Numbered from the stretch's first letter, positions 18,418-29,337 are shown. The stretch: DNA of 64,000 bases from Paracoccus thiocyanatus (GCF_900156255.1 NZ_FTMK01000005.1:62001-126000); one strand, 5' to 3'. Notes: generated from the letters alone by a model not told the origin. Made by a program: numbers and translations.

Positions 18418-18453
18418 TGTGAAAGTGTTCACAAGGTGTTCGCTGGCGATAGC
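18418..18453 (+). promoter_or_regulatory. LexA-type box (GTTC-N7-GTTC) overlapping a palindrome upstream of mraZ
   Basis: GTTC at 18427-18430 and GTTC at 18438-18441 are separated by seven bases, the direct-repeat SOS box described for Rhodobacter and relatives. It overlaps the palindrome TGTGAA-AGTG-TTCACA (18418-18433). A GATAGC at 18448 could serve as a -10 element. It lies about 340 bp upstream of mraZ. One such match per window is expected by chance, so the call is tentative. Confidence 0.4.
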
Positions 18454-18760
18454 CCGCCCACGCCCATGCGACGCCCAAACAAATCCATTGCGTCCCGTGA
18501 AATCCCATGGCATCCCTTGCTCACGGAACGGGCTAACAGGGGCACCAAGACCCCAAAGGCGACAAGCAGCTTTCATACAGGCAACCCGTTTCCGAAACGG
18601 CCTCTGCGGCGCGCGAGCAGCACCTCCCCCAGGTGGCGCGGAACGCAGGGCGCGATCCCCGAAACTACGGGGCCCAGAGATGGGAACGAGGGCGGCGGAT
18701 CGGGCAGTGGCAGCAGCCCGGTCCGCCTTTCCTTTTCCGGCAAGCCGGAAAGGTCGGGAC
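18454..18760 (+). ncRNA. Structured mraZ leader, candidate UpsM-like sRNA region
   Basis: The 628 bp between mrp and mraZ has no credible gene but is rich in inverted repeats: GGGG/CCCC around 18539-18555, CCGTTT-CCG-AAACGG at 18586-18600, CCCCG-AAACTA-CGGGG near 18657-18672, and a long hairpin TTTTCCGGC-AA-GCCGGAAAGG near 18732-18752. In R. sphaeroides the 5' UTR of mraZ gives rise to the abundant, RNase E-processed sRNA UpsM, conserved in this family. Position and structure fit; I have not verified sequence homology, and the boundaries are approximate. Confidence 0.45.
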
Positions 18761-18780
18761 AGTGGAAGGAGTGCGGGCCC

Positions 18781-19290
18781 TTGGCACGCAGGTTCAGAGG
18801 CTCGGAAGAGGTCAAGGTGGACGCGAAGGGCCGCGTCTCCATCCCGGCCAAGTTCCGCCGGGTCTTCGAAGCATCCGATCCCGACTGGCAGGCCGGCAAG
18901 CGCGCGCAGATGGTCATCGTCTACGGCACCCGCGACTGGAACTGGCTTCAGCTTTTCACCATCGAGGCGATGGAAGAGATCGAGGACGGCATCGCCCGCA
19001 TGCCGCGCGGCTCGGCCGCCCGCAACCTTTTGGAAAACATCTATCAAGGCCATGCCGACGAGGCCGAGATCGACGGCGACGGCCGGCTGGTCCTGCCGCA
19101 GAAGCTGCGCGAAAAGATCGGCCTGACCGACAGCGCCTTTTTCATCTCGGCCGGCGACAGCCTGAAGGTCTGGACCCCCGAAGCCTATGCCGAGGAAGAG
19201 CGCGCGCTGGAGGCCCGCGTGCCGGAACTGGAACCCGGCGCCGATCCGCTGTCGCTGCTGGCCCCCGCCGCGGCGAAGGACGAGGGCTAG
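18781..19290 (+). CDS. mraZ: Transcriptional regulator MraZ
   Basis: 169 aa from a TTG start. Two AbrB/SpoVT-like halves are visible: VDAKGRVSIPAKFRRVFE near the N-terminus and IDGDGRLVLPQKLREKIG in the second half. MraZ binds DNA upstream of the dcw cluster and limits its expression. TTG at 18781 is chosen because AAGGAG lies nine bases before it and the protein then begins at the family's ARRFRGSE; no ATG is near. It is the first gene of the dcw cluster and is followed after three bases by rsmH. Confidence 0.92.
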   Translation: MARRFRGSEEVKVDAKGRVSIPAKFRRVFEASDPDWQAGKRAQMVIVYGTRDWNWLQLFTIEAMEEIEDGIARMPRGSAARNLLENIYQGHADEAEIDGDGRLVLPQKLREKIGLTDSAFFISAGDSLKVWTPEAYAEEERALEARVPELEPGADPLSLLAPAAAKDEG

Positions 19291-19293
19291 GGC

Positions 19294-20262
19294 ATGGCCG
19301 AGGCACCGCATATTCCCGTCCTGCTTGGCCCGCTGTTGCGGGCCGTTCAGCCTGTGACGGGCATCTGGGTTGATGGCACTTTCGGCGCCGGCGGTTATGC
19401 CCGCGGCCTGCTGGAACAGGGCGCGGACCGGGTGATCGGCATCGACCGCGACCCGGCGGTCTTTCGCATGGCCCAGGCTTGGGCGGGCGAATACGGCGAC
19501 CGGCTGCATCTGGTCGAGGGCACGTTTTCGGACCTGGACCGGCTGGCGGGCGGGCCGGTGGACGGCGTGGTGCTGGACCTGGGCGTCAGCTCGATGCAGC
19601 TTGACCAGCCCGAGCGCGGCTTTTCCTTTCTGCGCGATGGGCCCTTGGACATGCGCATGGGCGGCGACGGGCCCACGGCCGGCGACCTGCTGAACACCGC
19701 GCCCGAGCAGGTGATCGCCGATGTGCTGTATCTTTACGGCGAGGAACGCGCCTCGCGCCGCATCGCCCGCGCCATCGTGGCGGCGCGGCCGCTGTCGCGC
19801 ACCGGCCAGCTTTCCGACATCGTCGCCGGCTGCCTGCCGCGGCCGAAGCCGGGGCAAAGCCATTCCGCGACCCGCAGCTTCCAGGCGATCCGCATCTGGG
19901 TGAACGACGAATTCGGCCAGTTGGTCGCGGGGCTGGCGGCGGCCGAGCGCGCCTTGCGGCCGGGCGGCAAGCTGGCCGTGGTCAGTTTCCATTCGCTGGA
20001 AGACCGCATCGTCAAGCGGTTCATGCAGGCGCGGTCGAACAGCGCCGGCGGCGGCAGCCGCTATGCGCCCGAGGCGGCGCGCCAAGAGCCGGCCTTCACG
20101 CTGCCCTTCCGCCGCGCCATCGGCGCGGACGAGGCGGAACTGGCGAGGAATCCGCGCGCGCGCTCGGCGCTGTTGCGCGTCGGCATCCGCACCGCGGCCC
20201 CGGCGGGCCGGGTCGATCCGGCGGGCCTGGGCCTGCCGCTGCTGTCGGAAAGGGGGGCCTGA
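19294..20262 (+). CDS. rsmH: 16S rRNA (cytosine(1402)-N(4))-methyltransferase
   Basis: 322 aa. It has the N-terminal [13 protein letters not shown] start, the SAM-binding [15 protein letters not shown] motif near residue 28, and the C-terminal [12 protein letters not shown] signature typical of MraW/RsmH. It modifies C1402 in the ribosomal P site. Its TGA overlaps the ftsL ATG by one base. Confidence 0.96.
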   Translation: MAEAPHIPVLLGPLLRAVQPVTGIWVDGTFGAGGYARGLLEQGADRVIGIDRDPAVFRMAQAWAGEYGDRLHLVEGTFSDLDRLAGGPVDGVVLDLGVSSMQLDQPERGFSFLRDGPLDMRMGGDGPTAGDLLNTAPEQVIADVLYLYGEERASRRIARAIVAARPLSRTGQLSDIVAGCLPRPKPGQSHSATRSFQAIRIWVNDEFGQLVAGLAAAERALRPGGKLAVVSFHSLEDRIVKRFMQARSNSAGGGSRYAPEAARQEPAFTLPFRRAIGADEAELARNPRARSALLRVGIRTAAPAGRVDPAGLGLPLLSERGA

Positions 20263-20645
20263 TGCGTTCGGTGCTTTACCTTCTGACCGCGCTTTCGGTG
20301 ATGGGCCTGGCCTTCTGGGCCTATCGCGAGAATTATCGCACCCAAGCCGCCATCAGCGAGATGAGCGACATGCAGCGCCAGATCGGCCGGCTGCGCGAGG
20401 ATCTGGGCGTGCTGCGCGCCGAATGGGCCTATCTGAACCGGCCCGAGCGGTTGCGCCAACTGGTCGACCTGAACTTCGAGCGGCTGAAGCTGGTGCCCTT
20501 TGGGTCCGACCAGTTCGTGGACGTGGGGCAGGTGGCCTTCCCCGCGCCCCGGTCCCCCGAACCCGTCCCCGGTTTCGATGCCGATGTTCCGGTCGAACGC
20601 CCCGCCGGCTTCCCGCCCCGCAGACCACAGGAGAGCACGCCATGA
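20262..20645 (+). CDS. ftsL: Cell division protein FtsL
   Basis: 127 aa bitopic membrane protein. One transmembrane segment (about residues 3-20) is followed by a heptad-rich periplasmic part (MQRQIGRLREDLGVLRAEWAYL) and the conserved LNRPERLRQL. It bridges FtsB/FtsI/FtsW at the septum. It is identified by position and topology as much as by sequence, since FtsL diverges strongly. It overlaps ftsI by four bases (ATGA). Confidence 0.88.
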   Translation: MRSVLYLLTALSVMGLAFWAYRENYRTQAAISEMSDMQRQIGRLREDLGVLRAEWAYLNRPERLRQLVDLNFERLKLVPFGSDQFVDVGQVAFPAPRSPEPVPGFDADVPVERPAGFPPRRPQESTP

Positions 20646-22447
20646 TCCGCACCCCGCTGCGCCCGCTGGCCCGCATCCTTCGCGCCCGCGAAACAGGCGA
20701 AAACCCCGATGCCATCGAGGCCGAGAACCGCGCCCAAAGGCATGCCGCGATCCAGGAAAGGGCGCGCGGCAGCGCCCGGACCCGGCTGTTCTTCATGTCC
20801 TGCGCCTTTGCCCTGGCCTTTGGCACCGTGGGCGCCAAGATGGGCGTGCTGGCCGCCAGCCAGCCCAGCGAGCCGCGGGTCCAGACCAGCGGCGCGCAGA
20901 TCATCTCGCAGCGGGCCGACATCACCGACCGCCACGGGCGGGTGCTGGCCACCAACCTGCTGACCCATTCGCTTTATGCCCATCCCCAGCAGATGGTCGA
21001 ACCCGAGCGCGCGGCGCGCGAACTCGTGCGCATCTTTCCAGACCTGAAGCTTGAACGGATGCTCAAGGATTTCACCGGCAAGCGCACCTTCGTCTGGATC
21101 AAGAAGAAGATAAGCCCCGAACAGATGCAGGCCGTCCACGACATCGGCGAGCCGGGATTGCTGTTCGGCCCGCGCGAGATGCGGCTTTACCCCAACGGCC
21201 ATATCGCCGCCCATGTGCTGGGCGGGGCCACCTTTGGCAAAGAGGACGTGGCCAGCGCCGAGGTGGTGGGCGTCGCCGGGGTCGAGAAAGCCTTTGATCA
21301 ATGGCTGCGCGATCCGGCCAATGAGGGCGCGCCGCTGACCCTGTCGCTGGACCTGACCGTGCAGGCCGCGATGGAGGAGGTGCTGTCGAACGGCATGAAG
21401 GTCATGAACGCCAAGGGCGCGACGGGCGTGCTGATGGAGGTCAAGACCGGCGAGGTCGTGGCCATGGCCAGCCTGCCCGATTTCGACCCCAACGACCGGC
21501 CGCGCCCGCTGCTCAAGGGCGATCCTTCGGACAGCCCGCTGTTCAACCGGGCGGTGCAGGGCCAGTACGAGCTTGGCTCGACCTTCAAGATCTTTCCGGT
21601 GGCGCAGGCCATCGACCTGGGGCTGATCGGCCCGGCCACCATGATCAACACCCAGTCGCCGATGCGGATCGGCAAATACCTGATCAACGATTTCCACAAT
21701 TACGGCGGCAAGCTGTCGGTGGCCGACATCATCGCCAAATCCTCGAACGTGGGCACGGTGCGGATCGCGCAACTGCTGGGCCCCGAACGGCAGCGCGACT
21801 TCCTGGAAAGCCTGGGCCTGTTCGAGCCAACCCCGATCGAGATGAGCGAGGGGCCGACCGGCAAGCCTCTGGTGCCGCAACGCTGGCCGGCCGTCACCTC
21901 GGCCACGGTGGCCTTTGGCCATGGCCTGGCGGCAAGCCCGTTGCATCTGGCCGCTGCCTATGCGACCATCGCCAATGACGGCAGCCGCGTGCGCCCGACC
22001 CTGGTGCATGGCCGCAGCATGCGCGCGGGCGAGCCGGTGCTTTCCCCGTCCGCAGCCCATACCGCCATGCAGCTTTTGCGCAAGGTCGTCACCCATGGCA
22101 CCGCGCGCCAGGCCAATGTCGAGGGCTACGAGGTGGCGGGCAAGACCGGCACCGCCGACAAGCCGCGGCCCACCGGCGGCTATTACAAGGACAAGAACGT
22201 GACCACCTTTGCCTCGGCCTTTCCGGTCAGCGCGCCGCAATATGTGCTGGTGGTGACGCTGGACGAGCCGTCGGTCGGGCTGGCCGGCGGCGGCGAAAGC
22301 CGCACGGCGGGCACCACGGTCGCGCCGGTTGCGGGCGAGCTGATCCGCCGCGTCGCCCCGCTTCTGGGGCTGCGCCCGACCACGGAAACCCAGCTTCCGA
22401 TGGTTGAACGGCCTTTGCCGGATCGGCTAAGGCTCGTCTCGAACTGA
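20642..22447 (+). CDS. ftsI: Peptidoglycan D,D-transpeptidase FtsI (PBP3 type)
   Basis: 601 aa class B penicillin-binding protein. A single N-terminal membrane anchor (about residues 49-71) precedes a dimerisation/pedestal domain with ITDRHGRVLATN. The transpeptidase motifs are S313-T-F-K, S367-S-N and K501-T-G. It cross-links septal peptidoglycan. Start 20642 overlaps the ftsL stop. murE follows with no gap. Confidence 0.96.
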   Translation: MIRTPLRPLARILRARETGENPDAIEAENRAQRHAAIQERARGSARTRLFFMSCAFALAFGTVGAKMGVLAASQPSEPRVQTSGAQIISQRADITDRHGRVLATNLLTHSLYAHPQQMVEPERAARELVRIFPDLKLERMLKDFTGKRTFVWIKKKISPEQMQAVHDIGEPGLLFGPREMRLYPNGHIAAHVLGGATFGKEDVASAEVVGVAGVEKAFDQWLRDPANEGAPLTLSLDLTVQAAMEEVLSNGMKVMNAKGATGVLMEVKTGEVVAMASLPDFDPNDRPRPLLKGDPSDSPLFNRAVQGQYELGSTFKIFPVAQAIDLGLIGPATMINTQSPMRIGKYLINDFHNYGGKLSVADIIAKSSNVGTVRIAQLLGPERQRDFLESLGLFEPTPIEMSEGPTGKPLVPQRWPAVTSATVAFGHGLAASPLHLAAAYATIANDGSRVRPTLVHGRSMRAGEPVLSPSAAHTAMQLLRKVVTHGTARQANVEGYEVAGKTGTADKPRPTGGYYKDKNVTTFASAFPVSAPQYVLVVTLDEPSVGLAGGGESRTAGTTVAPVAGELIRRVAPLLGLRPTTETQLPMVERPLPDRLRLVSN

Positions 22448-23947
22448 ATGAGCGGGGGTTCCGTGACCGATCGGGCGATGCGACTGTCCCTTTTGGGGCT
22501 TAGGGGGGACAAGGGGCGCGACCCCGAGGTGACGGGCCTTGCCGTGGATTCGCGCCAGGTCAGGCCGGGCCACCTGTTCGCGGCGCTGCCGGGCTCGGCC
22601 GCGCATGGCGGCGCGTTCATTCAATATGCGCTGCGCCAAGGGGCGGGCGCGATCCTGACCGACCGCAAGGGCGCCGAGATCGCCGCCGAGGCGCTGGCCG
22701 GCGCCGATGCCGCGCTGGTGGTGGCCGAGGATCCCCGCGCCGCCCTGGCGGGCGCGGCCGCGCTGTGGTTCGCCGCCCAGCCCCATACCATGGTGGCCGT
22801 CACCGGCACCTCGGGCAAGACCTCGGTCGCGACCTTCACCCGGCAGATCTGGCAGGCGCTGGGGCACAAGGCGATCAGCCTGGGCACCATGGGCGTGCAG
22901 GGCGACTACCAGGCGAAACTGGCCCATACCACGCCCGAGCCGATCACCCTGCACCGGGTGCTGGCCGAGGCGGCGCAAGCGGGCGTCACCCATGCGGCGA
23001 TGGAGGCCAGCTCGCACGGGCTTGACCAGCGCCGGCTGGACGGTGTGCGGCTGAAGGCCGGCGCCTTTACCAATTTCAGCCAGGACCATCTGGACTACCA
23101 CAAGGATTTCGACGCCTATTTCGCCGCCAAGGCGCTGCTTTTCGACCATATCCTTGAAGAAGGCGCGGGCGCGGTGGTCAATATCGACGACCCGCGCGGC
23201 CGTCAGATGGCAGAGGTCGCGCGCGACCGCGGCCTGGCGCTGACCACCATCGGCAGGGACGAAGACGCCGACCTGCGCATCCTGGGCCAGCGCTATGACG
23301 CGACCGGGCAGGATTTGCGCTTCAGCCTGAACGGCCGGGCGCATCTGGTGCGGCTGGCGCTGATCGGCGGCTTCCAGGCGGAAAACGTGCTGGCCGCCGC
23401 CGGCCTTGCCATCGCCGCCGGCGACGATGCGACCCCGGTGATCGAAACCCTGCCGGGCCTGGCCACCGTGCGCGGTCGCATGGAACTGGCGGCGGTGCGG
23501 GAAAACGGCGCGGCGGTCTTTGTCGATTACAGCCACAAGCCCGGCGCCCTGGCCTCGGCCCTGCAAAGCCTGCGCCCGCATGTCATGGGCCGCATCATCG
23601 TGGTCTTTGGCGCCGGCGGCGACCGCGACCGGCTCAAGCGCCCGCTGATGGGCGAGGCGGCGCGGCAATTCGCCGATGTCGTCTATGTCACCGACGACAA
23701 CCCCCGCAGCGAAGACCCGGCCGCGATCCGGGCCGAGGTGATGGCCGGCGCCGGCTCTGACGCCATCGAGATCGGCGACCGCGCCGAGGCGATCCTGCGC
23801 GGCGTCGATGCCTTGCAGCCGGGCGACGCGCTGCTGATCGCCGGCAAGGGGCACGAGACCGGCCAGATCATCGGCAGCGACGTCTATCCCTTCGACGATG
23901 CCGAACAGGCCTCGGTGGCCGTCGCGGCGCTGGATGGCAAGATATGA
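22448..23947 (+). CDS. murE: UDP-MurNAc-tripeptide synthetase (meso-diaminopimelate adding)
   Basis: 499 aa. The ATP-binding GTSGKTS is at 120-126. The DNPRSEDP motif at 417-424 is the signature for meso-diaminopimelate rather than lysine. It adds the third residue of the stem peptide in the cytosol. It starts directly after the ftsI stop and overlaps murF by four bases. Confidence 0.96.
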   Translation: MSGGSVTDRAMRLSLLGLRGDKGRDPEVTGLAVDSRQVRPGHLFAALPGSAAHGGAFIQYALRQGAGAILTDRKGAEIAAEALAGADAALVVAEDPRAALAGAAALWFAAQPHTMVAVTGTSGKTSVATFTRQIWQALGHKAISLGTMGVQGDYQAKLAHTTPEPITLHRVLAEAAQAGVTHAAMEASSHGLDQRRLDGVRLKAGAFTNFSQDHLDYHKDFDAYFAAKALLFDHILEEGAGAVVNIDDPRGRQMAEVARDRGLALTTIGRDEDADLRILGQRYDATGQDLRFSLNGRAHLVRLALIGGFQAENVLAAAGLAIAAGDDATPVIETLPGLATVRGRMELAAVRENGAAVFVDYSHKPGALASALQSLRPHVMGRIIVVFGAGGDRDRLKRPLMGEAARQFADVVYVTDDNPRSEDPAAIRAEVMAGAGSDAIEIGDRAEAILRGVDALQPGDALLIAGKGHETGQIIGSDVYPFDDAEQASVAVAALDGKI

Positions 23948-25328
23948 CGCTCTGGACCTCGCATGACGCCGCCGCCGCGACCGGCGGCCGCGCCACCCGT
24001 GACTTTGCCGTCACCGGCGTTTCCATCGACACCCGTACCATCCGGCCGGGCGATCTGTTCGTCGCCCTGCAAGCCGCCCGCGACGGCCATGATTTCGTGG
24101 CCCAGGCGCTGGAAAAGGGCGCAGGCGCGGCGCTGGTCAGCCGCATCCCCCAGGGCGTGGCCCCAGATGCGCCGCTGCTGGTCGTCCCCGATGTCCTGGC
24201 CGCGCTGGAGGGGCTGGGCCGCGCCGGCCGCGCCCGCATGGGCGGCAAGGTCATTGCCATCACCGGCTCGGTCGGCAAGACCTCGACCAAGGAGATGGCC
24301 CGCATCGCCCTGGCCGGGCAAGGGAAAATCCACGCGGCCGAGGCCAGCTACAACAACCATTGGGGCGTGCCGCTGACGCTAGCGCGCATGCCCCCGGACA
24401 CCGATTTCGCCATCGTCGAGCTCGGCATGAACCATCCCGGCGAGATCGAGCCGCTGGCCCGCCTGGCCCGCCCGCATGTCGCCATGATCACCACCGTCGC
24501 CGCCGCGCATCTGGAAGCCTTTGGCGCCATCGAGGGCATCGCCCGCGAAAAGGGCGCGATCTTCCGCGGCCTGGCCCAGCCCGGCACCGCCATCCTGCCC
24601 GAGGATCTGGCCGTGACGCAGCTTCTGCGCGACTGCGCCGATGGGGCCGGCACCATCACCATCGGCTTTGGCCAGCACGGCATGGCCCGGCCGCTTAAGG
24701 CAGAGACGGTGGACGGCACCACCCAGGTCCGCGCCCGCGTGCTGGGCGAGGCGGTGGATTTCACCCTGGCGACCCCCGGCACGCATTTCGTCATGAACGC
24801 GGTCGGCATGCTGGCGACGCTGTCGGCCGCGGGGGCGGATCTGGCCCAGGCGGCGGCGCGTCTATCCGATTGGCGCCCGCCGCTGGGCCGCGGCGCGGTC
24901 GAGGATCTGGGCGGCATCCGGCTGATCGACGATGCCTATAACTCCAACCCCACCTCGCTTTCGGCAGGGCTTGCGACACTGGCGCGGCTGACCGGCGGGC
25001 GGCGGGTGGCGATCCTGGGCGACATGCTGGAACTCGGCCCCGAGGAAATCGCGCTCCATGCCGGCATGGCCGCCGATCCGGCGATGGCCGCCGTCGACCT
25101 GGTCCATACCGCCGGCCCGCGCATGCGCGCCCTGCACGAGGCGCTGCCCGCCGCCCGCCGCGGACGCCACGCCGATACCGCCGCCGAACTGGCCGAATGC
25201 GCGCAGGACCTGGTCGCGCCCGGCGATATCGTGCTCGTGAAGGGTTCAAAGTCCTCCAAGGTCTCGACGGTGGTTGACGCGCTGCGGCGGACGCGCCAAA
25301 GCACGCCGCCTGGCGAAAGGACAGCGTA

Positions 25329-25329
<1 letters not shown>
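23944..25329 (+). CDS. murF: UDP-MurNAc-tripeptide:D-Ala-D-Ala ligase
   Basis: 461 aa Mur ligase. P-loop GSVGKTS at 108-114, the [10 protein letters not shown] segment typical of MurF, and [10 protein letters not shown] in the C-terminal half. It completes the cytosolic UDP-MurNAc-pentapeptide. It overlaps mraY by one base. Confidence 0.96.
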
Positions 25330-26411
<1,082 letters not shown>

Positions 26412-26470
26412 CAGGCTTTCACCGTTTTGCAAATACTCTCGGGGGGTCCGGGGGGGCGAAGCGCCCCCGG
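26412..26470 (+). repeat. REP-like element between mraY and murD
   Basis: It reads TTTCACCGTTTTGCAAATAC followed by TCTCGGGGGG and a GGGGGGCG-AA-GCGCCCCC hairpin-like stretch. The first part matches the arms at 27897-27919 and 43923-43945. It sits in an otherwise tightly packed operon. Confidence 0.7.
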
Positions 26471-26494
26471 CCTGCCACAGCCAAGGAAACCAGC

Positions 26495-27895
26495 ATGATC
26501 CCGGTCCAGGGCGTCGAAAACCAGACCATCGCCGTGCTTGGTCTCGGCCGCTCGGGCCGCGCCACCGCCGCGGCCCTGGCCGCCGGCGGCGGCCAGGTCG
26601 TCGCCTGGGACGACGGCATCGACACCCGCGAACAGGCCCAGGCCGATGGGCTGCACCTGCGCGACCTGACGCTGGACCGGAACTGGCAGGGCATCTCGGC
26701 GCTGATCACCAGCCCCGGCATCCCGCATCTCTACCCCAAGCCGCACCCGGTCATCGCCAAGGCTTACGAACTCGGCGTGCCGGTCGACAACGATATCGGC
26801 CTGTTCTTTCGCAGCTTCGCCACCGCGGAATGGGAACGGTTCGACACCATGCCGCGCGTGATCGCCGTCACCGGCTCGAACGGCAAGTCCACCACCACCG
26901 CTCTGATCCACCACATCCTGCGCGAGGCCGGCCGCCCCACCCAGATGGGCGGCAATATCGGCACCGGCGTGCTGTCGCTCGAACCCGCCCATGACGGCGA
27001 GGTGGTGGTGCTGGAGCTTTCCAGCTACCAGACCGACCTGGCCCGTGCCCTGACCCCCGATGTCGCGGTTTTCACCAATCTGTCGCCCGACCATCTCGAC
27101 CGGCATGGCGGCTTGGGCGGCTATTTCGCCGCCAAGCGCCGGCTTTTCGCCGAGGGCGGGCCGGACCGCGCCGTGATCGGCGTGGACGAGGCCGAGGGGC
27201 GCTATCTTGCCGGCCAGCTTGCCATGGCGCCCGAGGACGACCGGGTAATCCGCATCTCCTCGGGGCAGAAGCTCGACCATTTCGGCTGGTCGGTCTTTGC
27301 CCGCAAGGGGCATCTTGCCGAATGGCGCAAGGGCCGCCAGACAGCCTCGATCGACCTGCGCGCCATCCAGGGCCTGCCGGGCGAGCACAACCACCAGAAC
27401 GCCTGCGCCGCCTATGCCGCGACCCGCGCCCTGGGCCTGGCCCCGCGCGAGATCGAGCGCGCCTTTCACAGCTTCCAGGGGTTGCCGCATCGCAGCCAGA
27501 CCGTGGCCGAGATCGGCGGCGTGGCCTGGGTCAACGACAGCAAGGCCACCAATGCCGATGCCGCGGCCAAGGCGCTGGCCGCCTTCCCGCGCATCCGCTG
27601 GATCGCCGGCGGCATGGGCAAGGATGGCGGCATCGAGGCGCTGGCGCCCTTTCTCGGCAATGTCGCCAAGGCCTATCTGATCGGCCATTCCGCCCGCGAC
27701 TTCGCGCTTCAGATCGGCCAGACCCCCTATGAGATCGCCGAGACCATGGAACAGGCCATCGCCCGCGCCGCGGCCGAGGCGCAGCCGGGGGAAACCGTCC
27801 TGCTGGCCCCCGCCGCCGCCAGCTTTGACCAATACCCGAATTTCGAAAAGCGCGGCGAACATTTCACCGCGCTGGTCAAGGCGCTGCAAGGCTGA
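26495..27895 (+). CDS. murD: UDP-MurNAc-L-alanine:D-glutamate ligase
   Basis: 466 aa. The N-terminal Rossmann-like domain has LGLGRSGRA, the P-loop GSNGKST is at 127-133, and [10 protein letters not shown] lies in the C-terminal half. It adds D-glutamate to UDP-MurNAc-L-Ala. It is the last dcw gene here; ftsW, murG, murC and later genes do not follow. An AAGGAA site precedes the ATG. Confidence 0.96.
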   Translation: MIPVQGVENQTIAVLGLGRSGRATAAALAAGGGQVVAWDDGIDTREQAQADGLHLRDLTLDRNWQGISALITSPGIPHLYPKPHPVIAKAYELGVPVDNDIGLFFRSFATAEWERFDTMPRVIAVTGSNGKSTTTALIHHILREAGRPTQMGGNIGTGVLSLEPAHDGEVVVLELSSYQTDLARALTPDVAVFTNLSPDHLDRHGGLGGYFAAKRRLFAEGGPDRAVIGVDEAEGRYLAGQLAMAPEDDRVIRISSGQKLDHFGWSVFARKGHLAEWRKGRQTASIDLRAIQGLPGEHNHQNACAAYAATRALGLAPREIERAFHSFQGLPHRSQTVAEIGGVAWVNDSKATNADAAAKALAAFPRIRWIAGGMGKDGGIEALAPFLGNVAKAYLIGHSARDFALQIGQTPYEIAETMEQAIARAAAEAQPGETVLLAPAAASFDQYPNFEKRGEHFTALVKALQG

Positions 27896-27896
27896 T

Positions 27897-27970
27897 CTTC
27901 ACCGTTTCCCCAAATACTCCGGCGACGGTGCCCGCCGGCGCGGATGCATGAGTATTTGAAAACGGTGAAG
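27897..27970. repeat. Inverted REP-like repeat between murD and the FadL-like gene
   Basis: Outer arms CTTCACCGTT/AACGGTGAAG (27897-27906 with 27961-27970) and inner arms CAAATACTC/GAGTATTTG (27911-27919 with 27950-27958) form one long imperfect hairpin. It lies at a convergent gene junction, two bases after the murD stop, and could end both transcripts. Confidence 0.8.
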
Positions 27971-28034
27971 CGGGCAAGCTTGCGCGGAGCGGCCCCGGCG
28001 CGAGCCGGGGCCTGTTGCGGCCGTTCCGCCCGGA

Positions 28035-29174
28035 TCAGAAGGAATAGCCGATCCGCACGCCCGCGCCCCAGGCGTGATTGCCCGACATGCGCGCCCGCGG
28101 CTCGTCCGGGGTGCCGGTTTCGGCATAGGCGTCGCCCAGCTTGATATAGCTGATGCCGGTCGTGACCTTGATGTTGTCGCGGGTATAGACCGCGGCCAAG
28201 GTCACGCCCTTGCGCCCGTTGGTCGGCGCCAGGGGCGAAACCAGGTCGTCCCCGTCCGGCTCATACATGAACGAGAGCGAACCCGACCAGTTCTCGGTGA
28301 ACTTGCGGCCGACGCCGATGGTATAGGTCGTGGTGTCCTCCAGTTCGACTAGCCCGCCCTCAACACCGAAGCCTGCCGGCGGCGGGCTAACCAGAACCTG
28401 CGGATTGACCTTGAACTCTGACCAGTTCACCCAGCGGATCGAGCCGAAGAGCAGGGTATCGGCGGCGATACCTGTCTGCCCCTCCAGCGTCCAAGACCGC
28501 GGTGTCTTGACTGTCGTCTTGCTTTCCACGCTACCGGTAAGTGGATGGGTTTCGACCGTGTCGAAGTCATGCTCGATGGGCGAGTTGTAGGTCAGCGAGA
28601 CGCGGGCGGCGATCTCGGGCATCTCATAGGCCACGCCCGCGACCCAGCCCACGCCCCAGGAGCTGTCCAGGTCGACGTTATAGCCCGCAAGGTCGCTGTA
28701 GGCCGCGCCAGTCAGCCCGACCTCGGCGTCGGCGCGCGAGCCGCGAATGCCGCCATGCACCGAGAAATTGTTGTCGAATTTGTAGCGCAGCAGCGCGGTA
28801 TAGGTTGTGGAGTCAACCCTGGCGAAGGTGCCGCCCAGCATCATCGAGCCGCCTTCGGCCATCGTCTTATAGGCAATGTCCGCCCCGAAAGGCTGTTCCA
28901 GGATAAAGGCACCCGACAGGTTGTCGGTGAACTGATGCTTGTAGGCCAGCCCGGCGAAGCCATAGCCTTGCGCCACATCGCCTGTTGAGGCGCCGCCATA
29001 GATCGCCAGATCCTGTCCCGACACGTCCGGGTTCACCCCGCCGAAGCTGAGTTCCAGGTAATTGCCCTGTTCGAACAGCGGCGCCAGCGACTGCGGCGCG
29101 CGTTCGATCCCGCCGGCAAGGGCGGGCGCCGCGGTGGCCAGCAGCGCGCCGATGCCGGTTATGATCCTTTTCAT
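28035..29174 (-). CDS. OmpP1/FadL-like outer membrane porin
   Basis: 379 aa. The signal peptide MKRIITGIGALLATAAPALA is followed by a protein of alternating beta strands ending in an aromatic residue (GVRIGYSF), as expected for a barrel recognised by the BAM complex. Family features include YLELSFGGVNPDVSG near the mature start and YNSPIEHDFD. FadL-type proteins pass hydrophobic substrates such as long-chain fatty acids or aromatics; the substrate here is unknown. A GGAGGT site lies before the ATG. Confidence 0.82.
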   Translation of the reverse strand: MKRIITGIGALLATAAPALAGGIERAPQSLAPLFEQGNYLELSFGGVNPDVSGQDLAIYGGASTGDVAQGYGFAGLAYKHQFTDNLSGAFILEQPFGADIAYKTMAEGGSMMLGGTFARVDSTTYTALLRYKFDNNFSVHGGIRGSRADAEVGLTGAAYSDLAGYNVDLDSSWGVGWVAGVAYEMPEIAARVSLTYNSPIEHDFDTVETHPLTGSVESKTTVKTPRSWTLEGQTGIAADTLLFGSIRWVNWSEFKVNPQVLVSPPPAGFGVEGGLVELEDTTTYTIGVGRKFTENWSGSLSFMYEPDGDDLVSPLAPTNGRKGVTLAAVYTRDNIKVTTGISYIKLGDAYAETGTPDEPRARMSGNHAWGAGVRIGYSF

Positions 29175-29337
29175 CGTTACCTCCCCGATCAGTCTTTTCG
29201 ACCTGTGCAACCCAGCCTGCGGCAGGCCGCCTGCTTGCGTCAATTGGCCCTGCTTGGTAACGCGGCGTCCTGACGCAACCATTGTCGCCGGTGTGGCCCG
29301 TTCGCCGCGCCGCGACACCACGAGCAGGAGGTTTCCC

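Noticed and set aside
18153..18780. RNase P RNA upstream of mraZ
   Set aside because: I looked on both strands for the conserved GAGGAAAGTCC and the other core elements of bacterial RNase P RNA and did not find them.
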